From: Coriobacteriia bacterium | GTDB lineage: Bacteria; Actinomycetota; Coriobacteriia; Coriobacteriales; QAMH01 | Length of the DNA stretch: 10,979 nt | Reading direction: 5' to 3' | Assembly: GCA_900756605.1 (NCBI GenBank) | Contig: CAAEKX010000027.1 | Location: 1-10,979, forward strand | Part shown: piece by piece, positions 5,427 to 10,979 of the stretch | Layout: each line of letters opens with the position of its first letter | Numbering within the stretch: position 1 is the stretch's first letter | The notes under the pieces: model-generated | What the model saw: the letters and a program-made list of their open reading frames with translations, nothing else | Databases searched by the model: none | Told to the model about the DNA's origin: nothing | Program-made: the position numbers and the translations under genes

Positions 5427-6482
5427 TCAGTTCAACCGGCTTACGAAAAAGTCGCCCATCGAAACAAGCAGTTTGCGTACGGGACTGGCGGGCAGAACGT
5501 CCTTGAGCTCGTCCTGATGATCGTGCGCGAGCTTGATGGCGTGCTCTCGTGCAAAGTCAATCGAGCCGGCCTCCTGCATAATCTGCACGGCATGCTCGAG
5601 ACGAGCGGGATCCATCTCCTTCGAGGAGAGGATGTCGATGAGCTCGTCGTGCACGGCGCCATCGGTATGCTCGAGCGCATGTACGACGACGAGCGTACGC
5701 TTGCCCTCGGTGATATCGCCACGGAAGTCCTTGCGCGTGGCCTCCTCGGTGCCGACGAGGTTGAGCAGGTCGTCCTGAATCTGAAATGCCAGGCCCGTCG
5801 ACATGCCGTAGGCGCGTAGGGTCTCGATCTGCAGCTCGCTGCCGCCACCGATGATGGCGCCGACGGCAAGCGGCACACCGCCCGAGTAGAACGCGGTCTT
5901 GTGAGCGGCCATAGTCAGATAGTCCTCGACAGTGATGTCGAAACGCTCATCGCGCGCCCAACCAATATCGAGCGCCTGACCCTCGATCGTGCGCGTCGTC
6001 ATATCGACAAGCTCCTTGAGCACGCGCAGCTTGACGGCATCGGAGAGCGAATCATCGACGAGCACCGTACCCGTGACGAGCGAAAGCGCAAGATCACCCG
6101 CGTTGATGGCGAGGCCCTCGCCAATCTGGTGATGCAGGCATGGCTTGCCACGCCTGAGCTGGGACTCGTCGGCGATATCGTCATGAATGAGCGCAGCGGT
6201 GTGGAAATGCTCGATGGCCGCACCGGCAGCACGCGCCATGTCATCGTCACCGCCGACTGCCTTGCATGCGAGCATGCAGATGAGTGGACGATGCCGCTTG
6301 CCCGCATTGTTCGAGAACTCGGAAAGCGGCCCGTAGAGGTAGCGCCACATGTCAGGATGCGTGCCCTCGCCAAAGAACTCCGCCATGTAGCTATCGAAGG
6401 CTGCCGTCTTCTCGTTCAGGAATTTCTCGAAGATATGATTGACCATGGTGTTACGCATGCCTCCGCCGTGACGAGAAGACAC
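5427..6482 (-). CDS. long-chain polyprenyl diphosphate synthetase
   Basis: 351 residues from the GTG at 6482, which has GAGGAG 9 bases upstream. ATGs at 6458 and 6446 are alternatives, and the last gives a natural-looking MVNHIFEKFL start. The protein has the trans-isoprenyl diphosphate synthase signature: GKRHRP (61-66), the first Asp-rich motif DDIADES (101-107) followed by RRGKP, and the second motif as DDLLN (237-241) with QI before it. Residue 96, fifth before the first Asp, is Ala, and HTA.L.HDD..DES..RRGKP resembles octa/heptaprenyl synthases, so the product is likely a long chain rather than farnesyl diphosphate. It would condense IPP onto allylic diphosphates in the cytoplasm for a menaquinone tail or polyprenyl carrier. 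Its neighbours are the 127-aa protein (19-base gap upstream) and the PG-binding protein (7-base gap downstream). Confidence 0.9.
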   Translation of the reverse strand: MSSRHGGGMRNTMVNHIFEKFLNEKTAAFDSYMAEFFGEGTHPDMWRYLYGPLSEFSNNAGKRHRPLICMLACKAVGGDDDMARAAGAAIEHFHTAALIHDDIADESQLRRGKPCLHHQIGEGLAINAGDLALSLVTGTVLVDDSLSDAVKLRVLKELVDMTTRTIEGQALDIGWARDERFDITVEDYLTMAAHKTAFYSGGVPLAVGAIIGGGSELQIETLRAYGMSTGLAFQIQDDLLNLVGTEEATRKDFRGDITEGKRTLVVVHALEHTDGAVHDELIDILSSKEMDPARLEHAVQIMQEAGSIDFAREHAIKLAHDHQDELKDVLPASPVRKLLVSMGDFFVSRLN

Positions 6483-6501
6483 CTACCGCCGCTCCTCTTG
6501 G

Positions 6502-6885
6502 CTAGGCCTTGATGTTCTTGCGGTAGCGCATGAAGCTCTCGCTCTGCGCCTTCTTGACGTCGAGACCGTAGTTCTTGTCGTGCAGCTCTTCTTCTTCGAC
6601 GCGACGATCGAACTTGCGCTTGCCATTGACGATGACGCGCTCGATCTCCGGATCGGCGCCCTCTTCGGTAGCAGGAGCAAAGACGATGTTGACGGGAACC
6701 CTGATGGCGCCGTGAGCGGTGAGGTATCCGTCCTCGTCCTCGGTGACCATCCACTCGATATGACCGGGACGGTCAAGCACGAGCGGGTTTTCCTTCATGT
6801 GCTCCTCGAGGTCGAGCGATGCAAGTGCCGCGACGCGGTATTCCGGTAGCCTGTGAGCCGTCGAAGAATTTCCAAACAGTGCCAT
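6502..6885 (-). CDS. conserved-looking hypothetical protein, first gene of the polyprenyl synthetase set
   Basis: 127 residues from the ATG at 6885, preceded by a strong AAGGGGG site. A TTG at 6957 opens a longer frame, but it overlaps probable promoter sequence and is unlikely. I do not recognise the family. There is no signal peptide or membrane helix. The middle looks beta-rich (HIEWMVTEDEDGYLTAHGAI, VPVNIVFAP, IERVIVNGKRKFDR) and the C-terminal 40 residues are highly charged and probably helical (EEEELHDKNYGLDVKKAQSE). It begins MALFGNSS, much like FtsE of this window (MALFGKSS). It lies 19 bases before the polyprenyl synthetase, so the two are likely co-transcribed. The codon use resembles its neighbours, which supports a real gene. 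Confidence 0.75.
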   Translation of the reverse strand: MALFGNSSTAHRLPEYRVAALASLDLEEHMKENPLVLDRPGHIEWMVTEDEDGYLTAHGAIRVPVNIVFAPATEEGADPEIERVIVNGKRKFDRRVEEEELHDKNYGLDVKKAQSESFMRYRKNIKA

Positions 6886-6959
6886 AGTTCCCCCTTGTCC
6901 GTACTTACCCTCTCCTGAAAACCATTGTATATCTTTGTGCAGCGCAAATGAGCGCAATT
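6886..6959 (-). promoter_or_regulatory. probable promoter region of the 6885-4517 gene set
   Basis: Between the tRNA 3' end and the ATG at 6885 the - strand has a TATACAAT stretch (about 6924-6931) as a -10 candidate, preceded by two tandem TTGCGCT heptamers ten bases apart. Neither heptamer sits at the ideal 17-base distance from a single -10 choice, so the exact elements are uncertain. Confidence 0.35.
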
Positions 6960-7045
6960 TGGTAGGGGCGCAGGGATTCGAACCCTGATGACCAAAGGCC
7001 GGTGGATTTTAAGTCCACTGCGTCTGCCAGTTCCGCCACGCCCCC
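6960..7045 (-). tRNA. tRNA-Leu (anticodon UAA)
   Basis: The 86-base cloverleaf on the - strand begins GGGGGCGTGGCGGAACTGGC. The anticodon stem is GTGGA/TCCAC with loop CTTAAAA, so the anticodon is TAA at 7011-7009, reading UUA leucine codons. A long variable arm (CGGCCTTTGGTCATC region), a T-arm with GGTTCGAATCC, and an encoded CCA at 6962-6960 are all present. The acceptor closes with a G1-U72 wobble pair. It lies 34 bases downstream of the ftsB-like gene on the same strand, so it may be read from the ftsEX operon as well as from its own promoter. Confidence 0.96.
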
Positions 7046-7046
7046 A

Positions 7047-7076
7047 CATGCAGGCACCTAATGCTATCACTGCATG
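7047..7076 (-). other. hairpin between the ftsB-like gene and the tRNA 5' end
   Basis: CATGCAG (7047-7053) and CTGCATG (7070-7076) form a perfect 7-bp stem with a 16-base loop that can hold a small inner GCA/TGC stem. Reading the - strand, it ends one base before the mature tRNA. No U-tract follows, so it is not a standard terminator; it may act in processing of the tRNA 5' leader. Confidence 0.45.
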
Positions 7077-7079
7077 GGC

Positions 7080-7526
7080 TTACTCGTGAACAAAGAATAT
7101 CGTATCAAGAATGCTGTAGTACCAGGTTTGCGGAGCGGTGATGCTTTTCTCATCGAGATGATCCGGCAGCCTCGAAGCGTTATCGACCGTACCCTGCTCG
7201 TTCGTGACCACGGCAGAGCTCTCCCCTTCCCTGACCCATCCCAGGTCAGAGCGAGCCTGGTTCTCGACGCCCTCCTCGGTTTGCAGGGCGTCGTTCTCGG
7301 CTTGGACGGCCTCGTTACGCTCGGTCACGGCATCAAGCTGCGCCTGAAGGCGCTGTTCGGTACGCATCGTCTTGTAATAGTCGCGCCCAACGGGGTAGAG
7401 CACGACGAGGGCAAAGACGATGATGCAAGCGACGATGGCAAGCACGCGCCATGAGCGCTCGCGCTTGCGCACCCGGGGAGCATCTGCGCGCTGCGAAGGT
7501 TTACGCTTTTCGCTGCGCTTTGGCAT
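7080..7526 (-). CDS. FtsB/DivIC-family septum formation initiator
   Basis: 148 residues. A basic cytoplasmic tail (KRSEKRKP ... RVRKRERS) is followed by one membrane helix (about 27-46, VLAIVACIIVFALVVLYPVG), then a coiled coil (about 52-85, QRLQAQLDAVTERNEAVQAE) and the family motif ARSDLGWVREGE (about 91-102). These bitopic proteins join FtsL and FtsQ/DivIB in the divisome and help activate septal wall synthesis. The tail after the motif is longer than in E. coli FtsB and looks partly disordered. Its ATG follows the ftsX TAG with no gap (TAGATG), so translation is probably coupled. Placing a DivIC/FtsB gene directly after ftsEX points to one division operon. The symbol ftsB or divIC cannot be chosen from sequence alone. 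Confidence 0.88.
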   Translation of the reverse strand: MPKRSEKRKPSQRADAPRVRKRERSWRVLAIVACIIVFALVVLYPVGRDYYKTMRTEQRLQAQLDAVTERNEAVQAENDALQTEEGVENQARSDLGWVREGESSAVVTNEQGTVDNASRLPDHLDEKSITAPQTWYYSILDTIFFVHE

Positions 7527-8450
7527 CTATACCTTGAGGTAGCGGCGCATCGCGATGGCCGAACCCAGCATGCCGATGCACACGCCGGCCACGATGAGCA
7601 CCAGATAGATGGCAGAGTATACGCCCGGATCGACCGTGAGCGGCAGGAAGCTCACCATGTTCTCGAGCGCGGGGAACACCGTCACGCGCACGAGCGAAAG
7701 CACGATGATCGCAAACACGGCGCCGACGAGTGCCTGCAGCGCACCTTCCATCACAAACGGCCCGCGAATGAAGCCGTTGGTCGCGCCCACGAGACGCATG
7801 ATCGAAATCTCGCGCCTACGGGCAAGAATCGCAAGGCGAATCGTGTTGTTGAGGAAGACGAGCGAGATGAACACGAGGAGCACGACCGCCACGATGCACG
7901 CGTAGCGGATGACGTTGGTGACGGCGAAGAGGCGCTCGACCGTGCCCTGACCGTACTTGATGGAGTCGGACGGGTCACTGGGATTATCGGCAATGTCCGT
8001 GAAGGCGCTGTTTCCGAGAATCGCACTCACCGTGTCCTGCACCTTGTGTGTGTCGCGCAGCGTGATGACGTAGGTACGCGGCAGCGGATTACCATCGAGC
8101 TGATTCACGATATCGGGGTTGTTGGCGGTCTGACGCTGGAAGTCCTCGAGGACCTGATCCTTATTGCGGAAGTCCACCGAGGCGATGTTGCCGGCATCGT
8201 TCTCGAGCGTCTTGAGGTAGCTGTCGAGGCTCGATATCTGCTCGTCGGTTGCCTCGTCGGAAATGTAGAGACGCACGTTGACCTCGTCCTCGAACGAGGA
8301 CGCCAGGTTGCCGATCATGATCGAGATGATGATGGTCACGCCAATCATGAGGAGTGACAGGAAAATGGTGACGATACCGCCGATGGTCGTGCCGAGATTG
8401 CGGCGCGAGCTGATGATGGACTCTTTGAGGAAATAGATGATCTTAGACAT
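7527..8450 (-). CDS. ftsX: cell division ABC transporter permease FtsX
   Basis: 307 residues from the ATG at 8450, which overlaps the ftsE stop by 8 bases. The frame is open further upstream, but that part lies antisense-free within ftsE in another frame and is not coding. The start gives the standard FtsX opening MSKIIYFLKESIISSRRN. Membrane helices are at about 22-47, 180-202, 233-258 and 278-300, with a large extracytoplasmic domain (about 50-175) between the first two. The cytoplasmic loop RRREISIMRLVGAT (211-224) is the MacB/FtsX coupling region that meets the ATPase. FtsX does not transport; with FtsE it passes ATP-driven conformational change to extracellular wall hydrolases. The coiled-coil NlpC/P60 proteins at 1808-2965 and 3120-4175 are candidate partners. 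Confidence 0.95.
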   Translation of the reverse strand: MSKIIYFLKESIISSRRNLGTTIGGIVTIFLSLLMIGVTIIISIMIGNLASSFEDEVNVRLYISDEATDEQISSLDSYLKTLENDAGNIASVDFRNKDQVLEDFQRQTANNPDIVNQLDGNPLPRTYVITLRDTHKVQDTVSAILGNSAFTDIADNPSDPSDSIKYGQGTVERLFAVTNVIRYACIVAVVLLVFISLVFLNNTIRLAILARRREISIMRLVGATNGFIRGPFVMEGALQALVGAVFAIIVLSLVRVTVFPALENMVSFLPLTVDPGVYSAIYLVLIVAGVCIGMLGSAIAMRRYLKV

Positions 8451-9477
8451 CGTAACCGTACACTCCCTTCTTCTGATCGCGGACGAGGGTGCCGTTCTCG
8501 AGTGCGAGCACGCGTCGACGCATCTGGTCGACCATCTCGCGGTCATGCGTGGCGACGAGGATGGTCGTGCCCGTGCGGTTAATGCGCTCGAGCAGACGCA
8601 TGATGCCCAGCGAGGTCTGCGGGTCGAGGTTGCCAGTCGGCTCGTCGCAAATGAGGATCGGCGGACGGTTGACGATGGAACGAGCGATGGAAACACGCTG
8701 CTGCTCGCCACCAGAAAGCTGGTCGGGCAGCTTATCCATCTTGTCCTCGAGGCCGACGAGGCGCAGGACCTCGGGCACCTGCGTGCGAATGACGTGACGT
8801 GACTTGCCAATTACCTCGAGCGCGAAGGCGACGTTCTCGAATGCCGTCTTGTTGGGCAGGAGCTTGAAGTCCTGGAACACGCAGCCAACGCTGCGGCGCA
8901 GGTACGGGATACGCCAGTTCTTGATGGTGCGCAGGTTCTCGCCAGCGACAACGAGCTCACCACTCGTGGGTACGATTTCGCGGTTGAGCATGCGGATGAA
9001 GGTCGACTTGCCCGATCCGGAATGACCGACGAGGAAGAGGAACTCGCCCGAACGAATATCAAGCGTGATATTGGCGAGTGCAGGCCTGTTGGGCTGCGCG
9101 GGATACACCTTCGTGACGTTGCGCAACGAGATGACAACGGGGCCGAGGTTTTGCTTCGCGTTCTCGTCGAGCGCGAGATCGGCATAGGAGCCGACGGCTT
9201 CGGTAGCCGCGGGCATGCTGGAAGTGGAGAGCGGGCTTGCCTGACCCGTTTGCGCCGGGCGCTGACGACCCGTTGCGCCTGCAACGTTACGACGGACGTC
9301 GACGTTGCTCTCCGCGTCGATACGCGGAAGACGCGCGTCGATCTGTCTGGTTCTATATGCATCGTTTGCCGCGGCTTGCTCATCTGCCTGGGGCATACGA
9401 GCCGCTTGGCCGCGGGATTTTGACGAACGGCTGCCCGCTGCATGGGCGCCGCGCGACGATTTGCCGAATAGTGCCAC
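8443..9477 (-). CDS. ftsE: cell division ATP-binding protein FtsE with a long N-terminal extension
   Basis: 344 residues, against about 220-230 for usual FtsE. The ABC domain starts near residue 114 and is complete: Walker A GHSGSGKST (151-159), Q-loop VFQDF (Gln202), signature LSGGEQQ (254-260), Walker B ILICDEP (274-280), D-loop and switch His311. The first 113 residues are rich in Ala, Arg, Ser and Gln and look disordered. The GTG start at 9477 has GGAG 7 bases upstream and the predicted promoter just behind it, so the extension appears to be translated; an internal start nearer the ABC domain cannot be excluded. FtsE is the cytoplasmic ATPase of the FtsEX division complex. It overlaps ftsX by 8 bases. 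The opening residues MALFGKSS resemble those of the 127-aa protein at 6502-6885. Confidence 0.95.
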   Translation of the reverse strand: MALFGKSSRGAHAAGSRSSKSRGQAARMPQADEQAAANDAYRTRQIDARLPRIDAESNVDVRRNVAGATGRQRPAQTGQASPLSTSSMPAATEAVGSYADLALDENAKQNLGPVVISLRNVTKVYPAQPNRPALANITLDIRSGEFLFLVGHSGSGKSTFIRMLNREIVPTSGELVVAGENLRTIKNWRIPYLRRSVGCVFQDFKLLPNKTAFENVAFALEVIGKSRHVIRTQVPEVLRLVGLEDKMDKLPDQLSGGEQQRVSIARSIVNRPPILICDEPTGNLDPQTSLGIMRLLERINRTGTTILVATHDREMVDQMRRRVLALENGTLVRDQKKGVYGYDV

Positions 9478-9515
9478 GTTTCAACTCCGATCTCATTCAG
9501 CTTAGTCGGTTACGT

Positions 9516-9542
9516 ATTCTATCCCACTGCCGCGCAAGTCAA
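9516..9542 (-). promoter_or_regulatory. predicted promoter of the ftsE-ftsX-ftsB operon
   Basis: On the - strand, TTGACT (9542-9537) and TAGAAT (9521-9516) are separated by 15 bases, or TTTGAC one base earlier gives 16. The -10 lies 38 bases before the GTG at 9477. Spacing is slightly short, but both hexamers are close to consensus. Confidence 0.55.
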
Positions 9543-9618
9543 ATGGAAATATCGCGAACACCACAAAGCGTTCACGTAATCAAGCGTGCGTCAGAGGGGC
9601 AGGTTCCCCTGGCATGCA

Positions 9619-9667
9619 GAGAGATTTCTCGGCTCCGGCGCTTCGCACCTTCGCTCGAAATGACAAA
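9619..9667. repeat. palindromic intergenic repeat, copy 5
   Basis: This variant of the repeat family, GAGAGATTTCTCGGCTCC then TTCGCTCGAAATGACAAAA, has the central GCGGCC stem replaced by GGCGCTTCGCACC. It lies about 30 bases downstream of the transketolase C-terminal subunit stop, between it and the ftsE promoter. On the - strand CTCTTTT precedes it, so the region may help end the transketolase transcript. Confidence 0.7.
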
Positions 9668-9695
9668 AGAGGGCGGCTTCGTCCCGAGTCTCCAG

Positions 9696-10634
9696 CTACT
9701 TGCGGGCGATGGCGGCGCGGGCTTTGGTGGCGATGCCGGCGGCATCCAGGCCGTACTCTGCAAGCAGCTCGTCGGGCTCACCGCTCGTGCCGAACATGTC
9801 GCGCACGCCGACACGCTCAAGCGGAACGGGACAGTTCTCGCCGATGATGTCGGCAACCGCCGAACCCAGACCGCCGACCGTGGAATGCTCCTCGCAGGTC
9901 ACGACGCAGCCGGTCTTTTTGATGCTCGTAAGCAGCGTGGGCTTGTCGAAGGGTTTGACGCTGAACACGTCAATGACCTCGGCCGAAATACCGTCCTTCG
10001 CGAGCTCGTCAGCGGCAAGGAGCGCCTGTGCGACCTCGATGCCACCCGCAACGAGCGTGACGTCCGTACCCTCACGCAGTACGTACGACTTGCCAAGCTC
10101 GAGCACGGAGTTCTCGTCGTACACGGTGGGAACCTTGGCACGACCAAGGCGAATGTAGAAGGGGCCGGGCGTAGTCGCCGCGATGCGGACGGCCTGCTTG
10201 GCGGCCCAGTAGTCGGCCGGGATAAGCACGTTCATGCCCGGCAGACCGCGCATGAGGCTCACGTCCTCGAGCATCTGATGACTGCCACCATCCGGACCCA
10301 CGGTGATGCCCGCATGCGTCGGCGCGACCTTGACGTTGAGGTCCGCATAGCAAACGGTGTTGCGGATTTGATCGTAGCAGCGACCCGTACCAAAGGCGGC
10401 AAAGCTACCGGTGAAGACCGTCTTGCCAACAAGCGAGAGACCCGAGGCGACGCCAATCATGTTCTGCTCGGCAATACCCACGTTGACGAAGCGCTTAGGA
10501 TCGAGATCTTGAAGCTTCTTGGTGGTGGTGGAGCCGGACAGGTCGGCCTCGACGGCCATGATGTCATAACCTTCTTTGACGAGCTCGACGAGCGTTTCGC
10601 CATAGCCCTCACGGGTCGCGATAGTCTGTGCCAT
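9696..10634 (-). CDS. transketolase, C-terminal subunit (split form)
   Basis: 312 residues. This is the pyrimidine-binding plus C-terminal half of a split transketolase: ATREGYG at the start, EADLSGSTTT (about 29-38), RFVNVGIAEQNMIGVASGL with the conserved Glu56 that activates the thiamine diphosphate cofactor, then APTHAGITVGPDGGSHQ and PGMNVLIPADYWAA. The C-terminal region has SAEVIDVFSVKPFD and CEEHSTVGGLGSAV. With the N-terminal subunit it moves two-carbon units between sugar phosphates in the pentose phosphate pathway. The start ATG follows the upstream stop by 2 bases and uses the AAGGAG at the end of that gene as ribosome-binding site, so the subunits are coupled. DXP synthase and pyruvate dehydrogenase E1-beta share the fold, but the pairing and the motifs favour transketolase. 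Confidence 0.93.
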   Translation of the reverse strand: MAQTIATREGYGETLVELVKEGYDIMAVEADLSGSTTTKKLQDLDPKRFVNVGIAEQNMIGVASGLSLVGKTVFTGSFAAFGTGRCYDQIRNTVCYADLNVKVAPTHAGITVGPDGGSHQMLEDVSLMRGLPGMNVLIPADYWAAKQAVRIAATTPGPFYIRLGRAKVPTVYDENSVLELGKSYVLREGTDVTLVAGGIEVAQALLAADELAKDGISAEVIDVFSVKPFDKPTLLTSIKKTGCVVTCEEHSTVGGLGSAVADIIGENCPVPLERVGVRDMFGTSGEPDELLAEYGLDAAGIATKARAAIARK

Positions 10635-10636
10635 GG

Positions 10637-10979
10637 CTACTCCTTCCCCTCAAGCTCGGCAAGCGCATCACGGGCCTGCTCCTCGTTGGGAGCCTTGCCG
10701 TGCCAGCCTGCCTGGTTTTCCATGAACGAGACGCCCTTGCCCTTGACGGTATGGGCAACGATGCAGACGGGCGACCCTTCGAGGAGCGTCGCCGTCTTGA
10801 GCGCGGTGATGACGGCGCTAACGTCATGCCCATCAACCTCGATCGTCTTCCAGCCAAAGGACTGGAACTTTGAGCTGATGCTATCGAGACCAGCGACGTC
10901 GCGTACGTCACCGTCAATCTGCAGGTTGTTGTTGTCGACAATGGCGACGAGGTTATCGAGCTCGTAATGCGCGGCGAAC
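10637..10979 (-). CDS. transketolase, N-terminal subunit (split form), 3' end only
   Basis: The last 113 codons are visible; the 5' part lies beyond the right edge. The frame reads LVAIVDNNNLQIDG, part of the thiamine diphosphate-binding region with its conserved NN, then FGWKTIEVDGHD and the highly conserved HTVKGKGVSFMENQAGWHGK near the end. The protein ends ELEGKE before a TAG at 10639-10637. This is the diphosphate-binding half that pairs with the 9696-10634 subunit. Confidence 0.93.
   Translation of the reverse strand, partial: FAAHYELDNLVAIVDNNNLQIDGDVRDVAGLDSISSKFQSFGWKTIEVDGHDVSAVITALKTATLLEGSPVCIVAHTVKGKGVSFMENQAGWHGKAPNEEQARDALAELEGKE

Noticed and set aside
4319..5506. 395-codon open frame on the + strand
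   Set aside because: It is antisense to the PG-binding gene and crosses the repeat cluster. The - strand frame has clear domains and a ribosome-binding site.
6886..6957. TTG start that would lengthen the 127-aa protein by 24 residues
   Set aside because: The ATG at 6885 has a much better ribosome-binding site, and the extra part overlaps likely promoter sequence.
6795..7070. 91-codon frame with GGTGRRSGLKIHRP
   Set aside because: This is the well-known spurious translation of a tRNA-Leu gene.
8451..8810. Upstream extension of the ftsX frame
   Set aside because: It overlaps ftsE in another frame, and the standard FtsX start lies at 8450 next to the ftsE stop.
9237..10967. 576-codon open frame on the + strand
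   Set aside because: It lies antisense to ftsE and both transketolase subunits, whose protein families are clear. Long antisense frames are expected in GC-rich DNA. Its translation shows no domain.

Overview
The window looks like chromosomal DNA of a high-GC Gram-positive bacterium, most likely an actinobacterium of the Coriobacteriia type (Collinsella/Olsenella/Eggerthella relatives). This is inference. It rests on the GC-rich codon use, the FtsE-FtsX-DivIC/FtsB order, RipA/CwlO-like NlpC/P60 hydrolases, a split transketolase and the style of the intergenic repeats. No 16S rRNA or other taxonomic marker is present.

Layout. At the left edge, on the + strand, lies a two-gene toxin-antitoxin module: the 3' part of a Phd/YefM-like antitoxin and a complete RelE/ParE-like toxin with an ATGA overlap. 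Everything else is on the - strand. Going right: a short LytTR-type DNA-binding gene whose 5' half looks like repeat DNA rather than LytTR sequence; three paralogous secreted NlpC/P60 cell-wall hydrolases (1098-1643, 1808-2965, 3120-4175); a 340-base spacer with a promoter and a cluster of palindromic repeats; a set of 127-aa protein, long-chain polyprenyl synthetase and peptidoglycan-binding-domain protein (transcribed from 6885 down to 4517); a tRNA-Leu(UAA) gene; a division operon ftsE-ftsX-ftsB/divIC-like (9477 down to 7080); and a split transketolase, complete C-terminal subunit plus the 3' end of the N-terminal subunit, running off the right edge.

How the genes fit together. Much of the window concerns the envelope. 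FtsEX in actinobacteria and Firmicutes is known to activate coiled-coil NlpC/P60 or CHAP hydrolases of the RipC/CwlO/PcsB kind. Two of the three hydrolases here have that architecture: export signal, about 180 residues of coiled coil, a low-complexity linker and a C-terminal NlpC/P60 domain. The polyprenyl synthetase would make an isoprenoid chain (quinone tail or lipid carrier), and its partner carries two peptidoglycan-binding domains but no export signal, which recalls the cytoplasmic actinobacterial regulator CwlM. A functional link between these sets is inference from proximity.

The most unusual items are a family of GCGGCC-N4-GGCCGC palindromic repeats near the 3' ends of genes, an FtsE with a disordered-looking N-terminal extension of about 113 residues, a Tat-type signal on one hydrolase while its paralogues have Sec-type signals, and the uncharacterised PG-binding protein. 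I did not find a clear new defence or mobile system.
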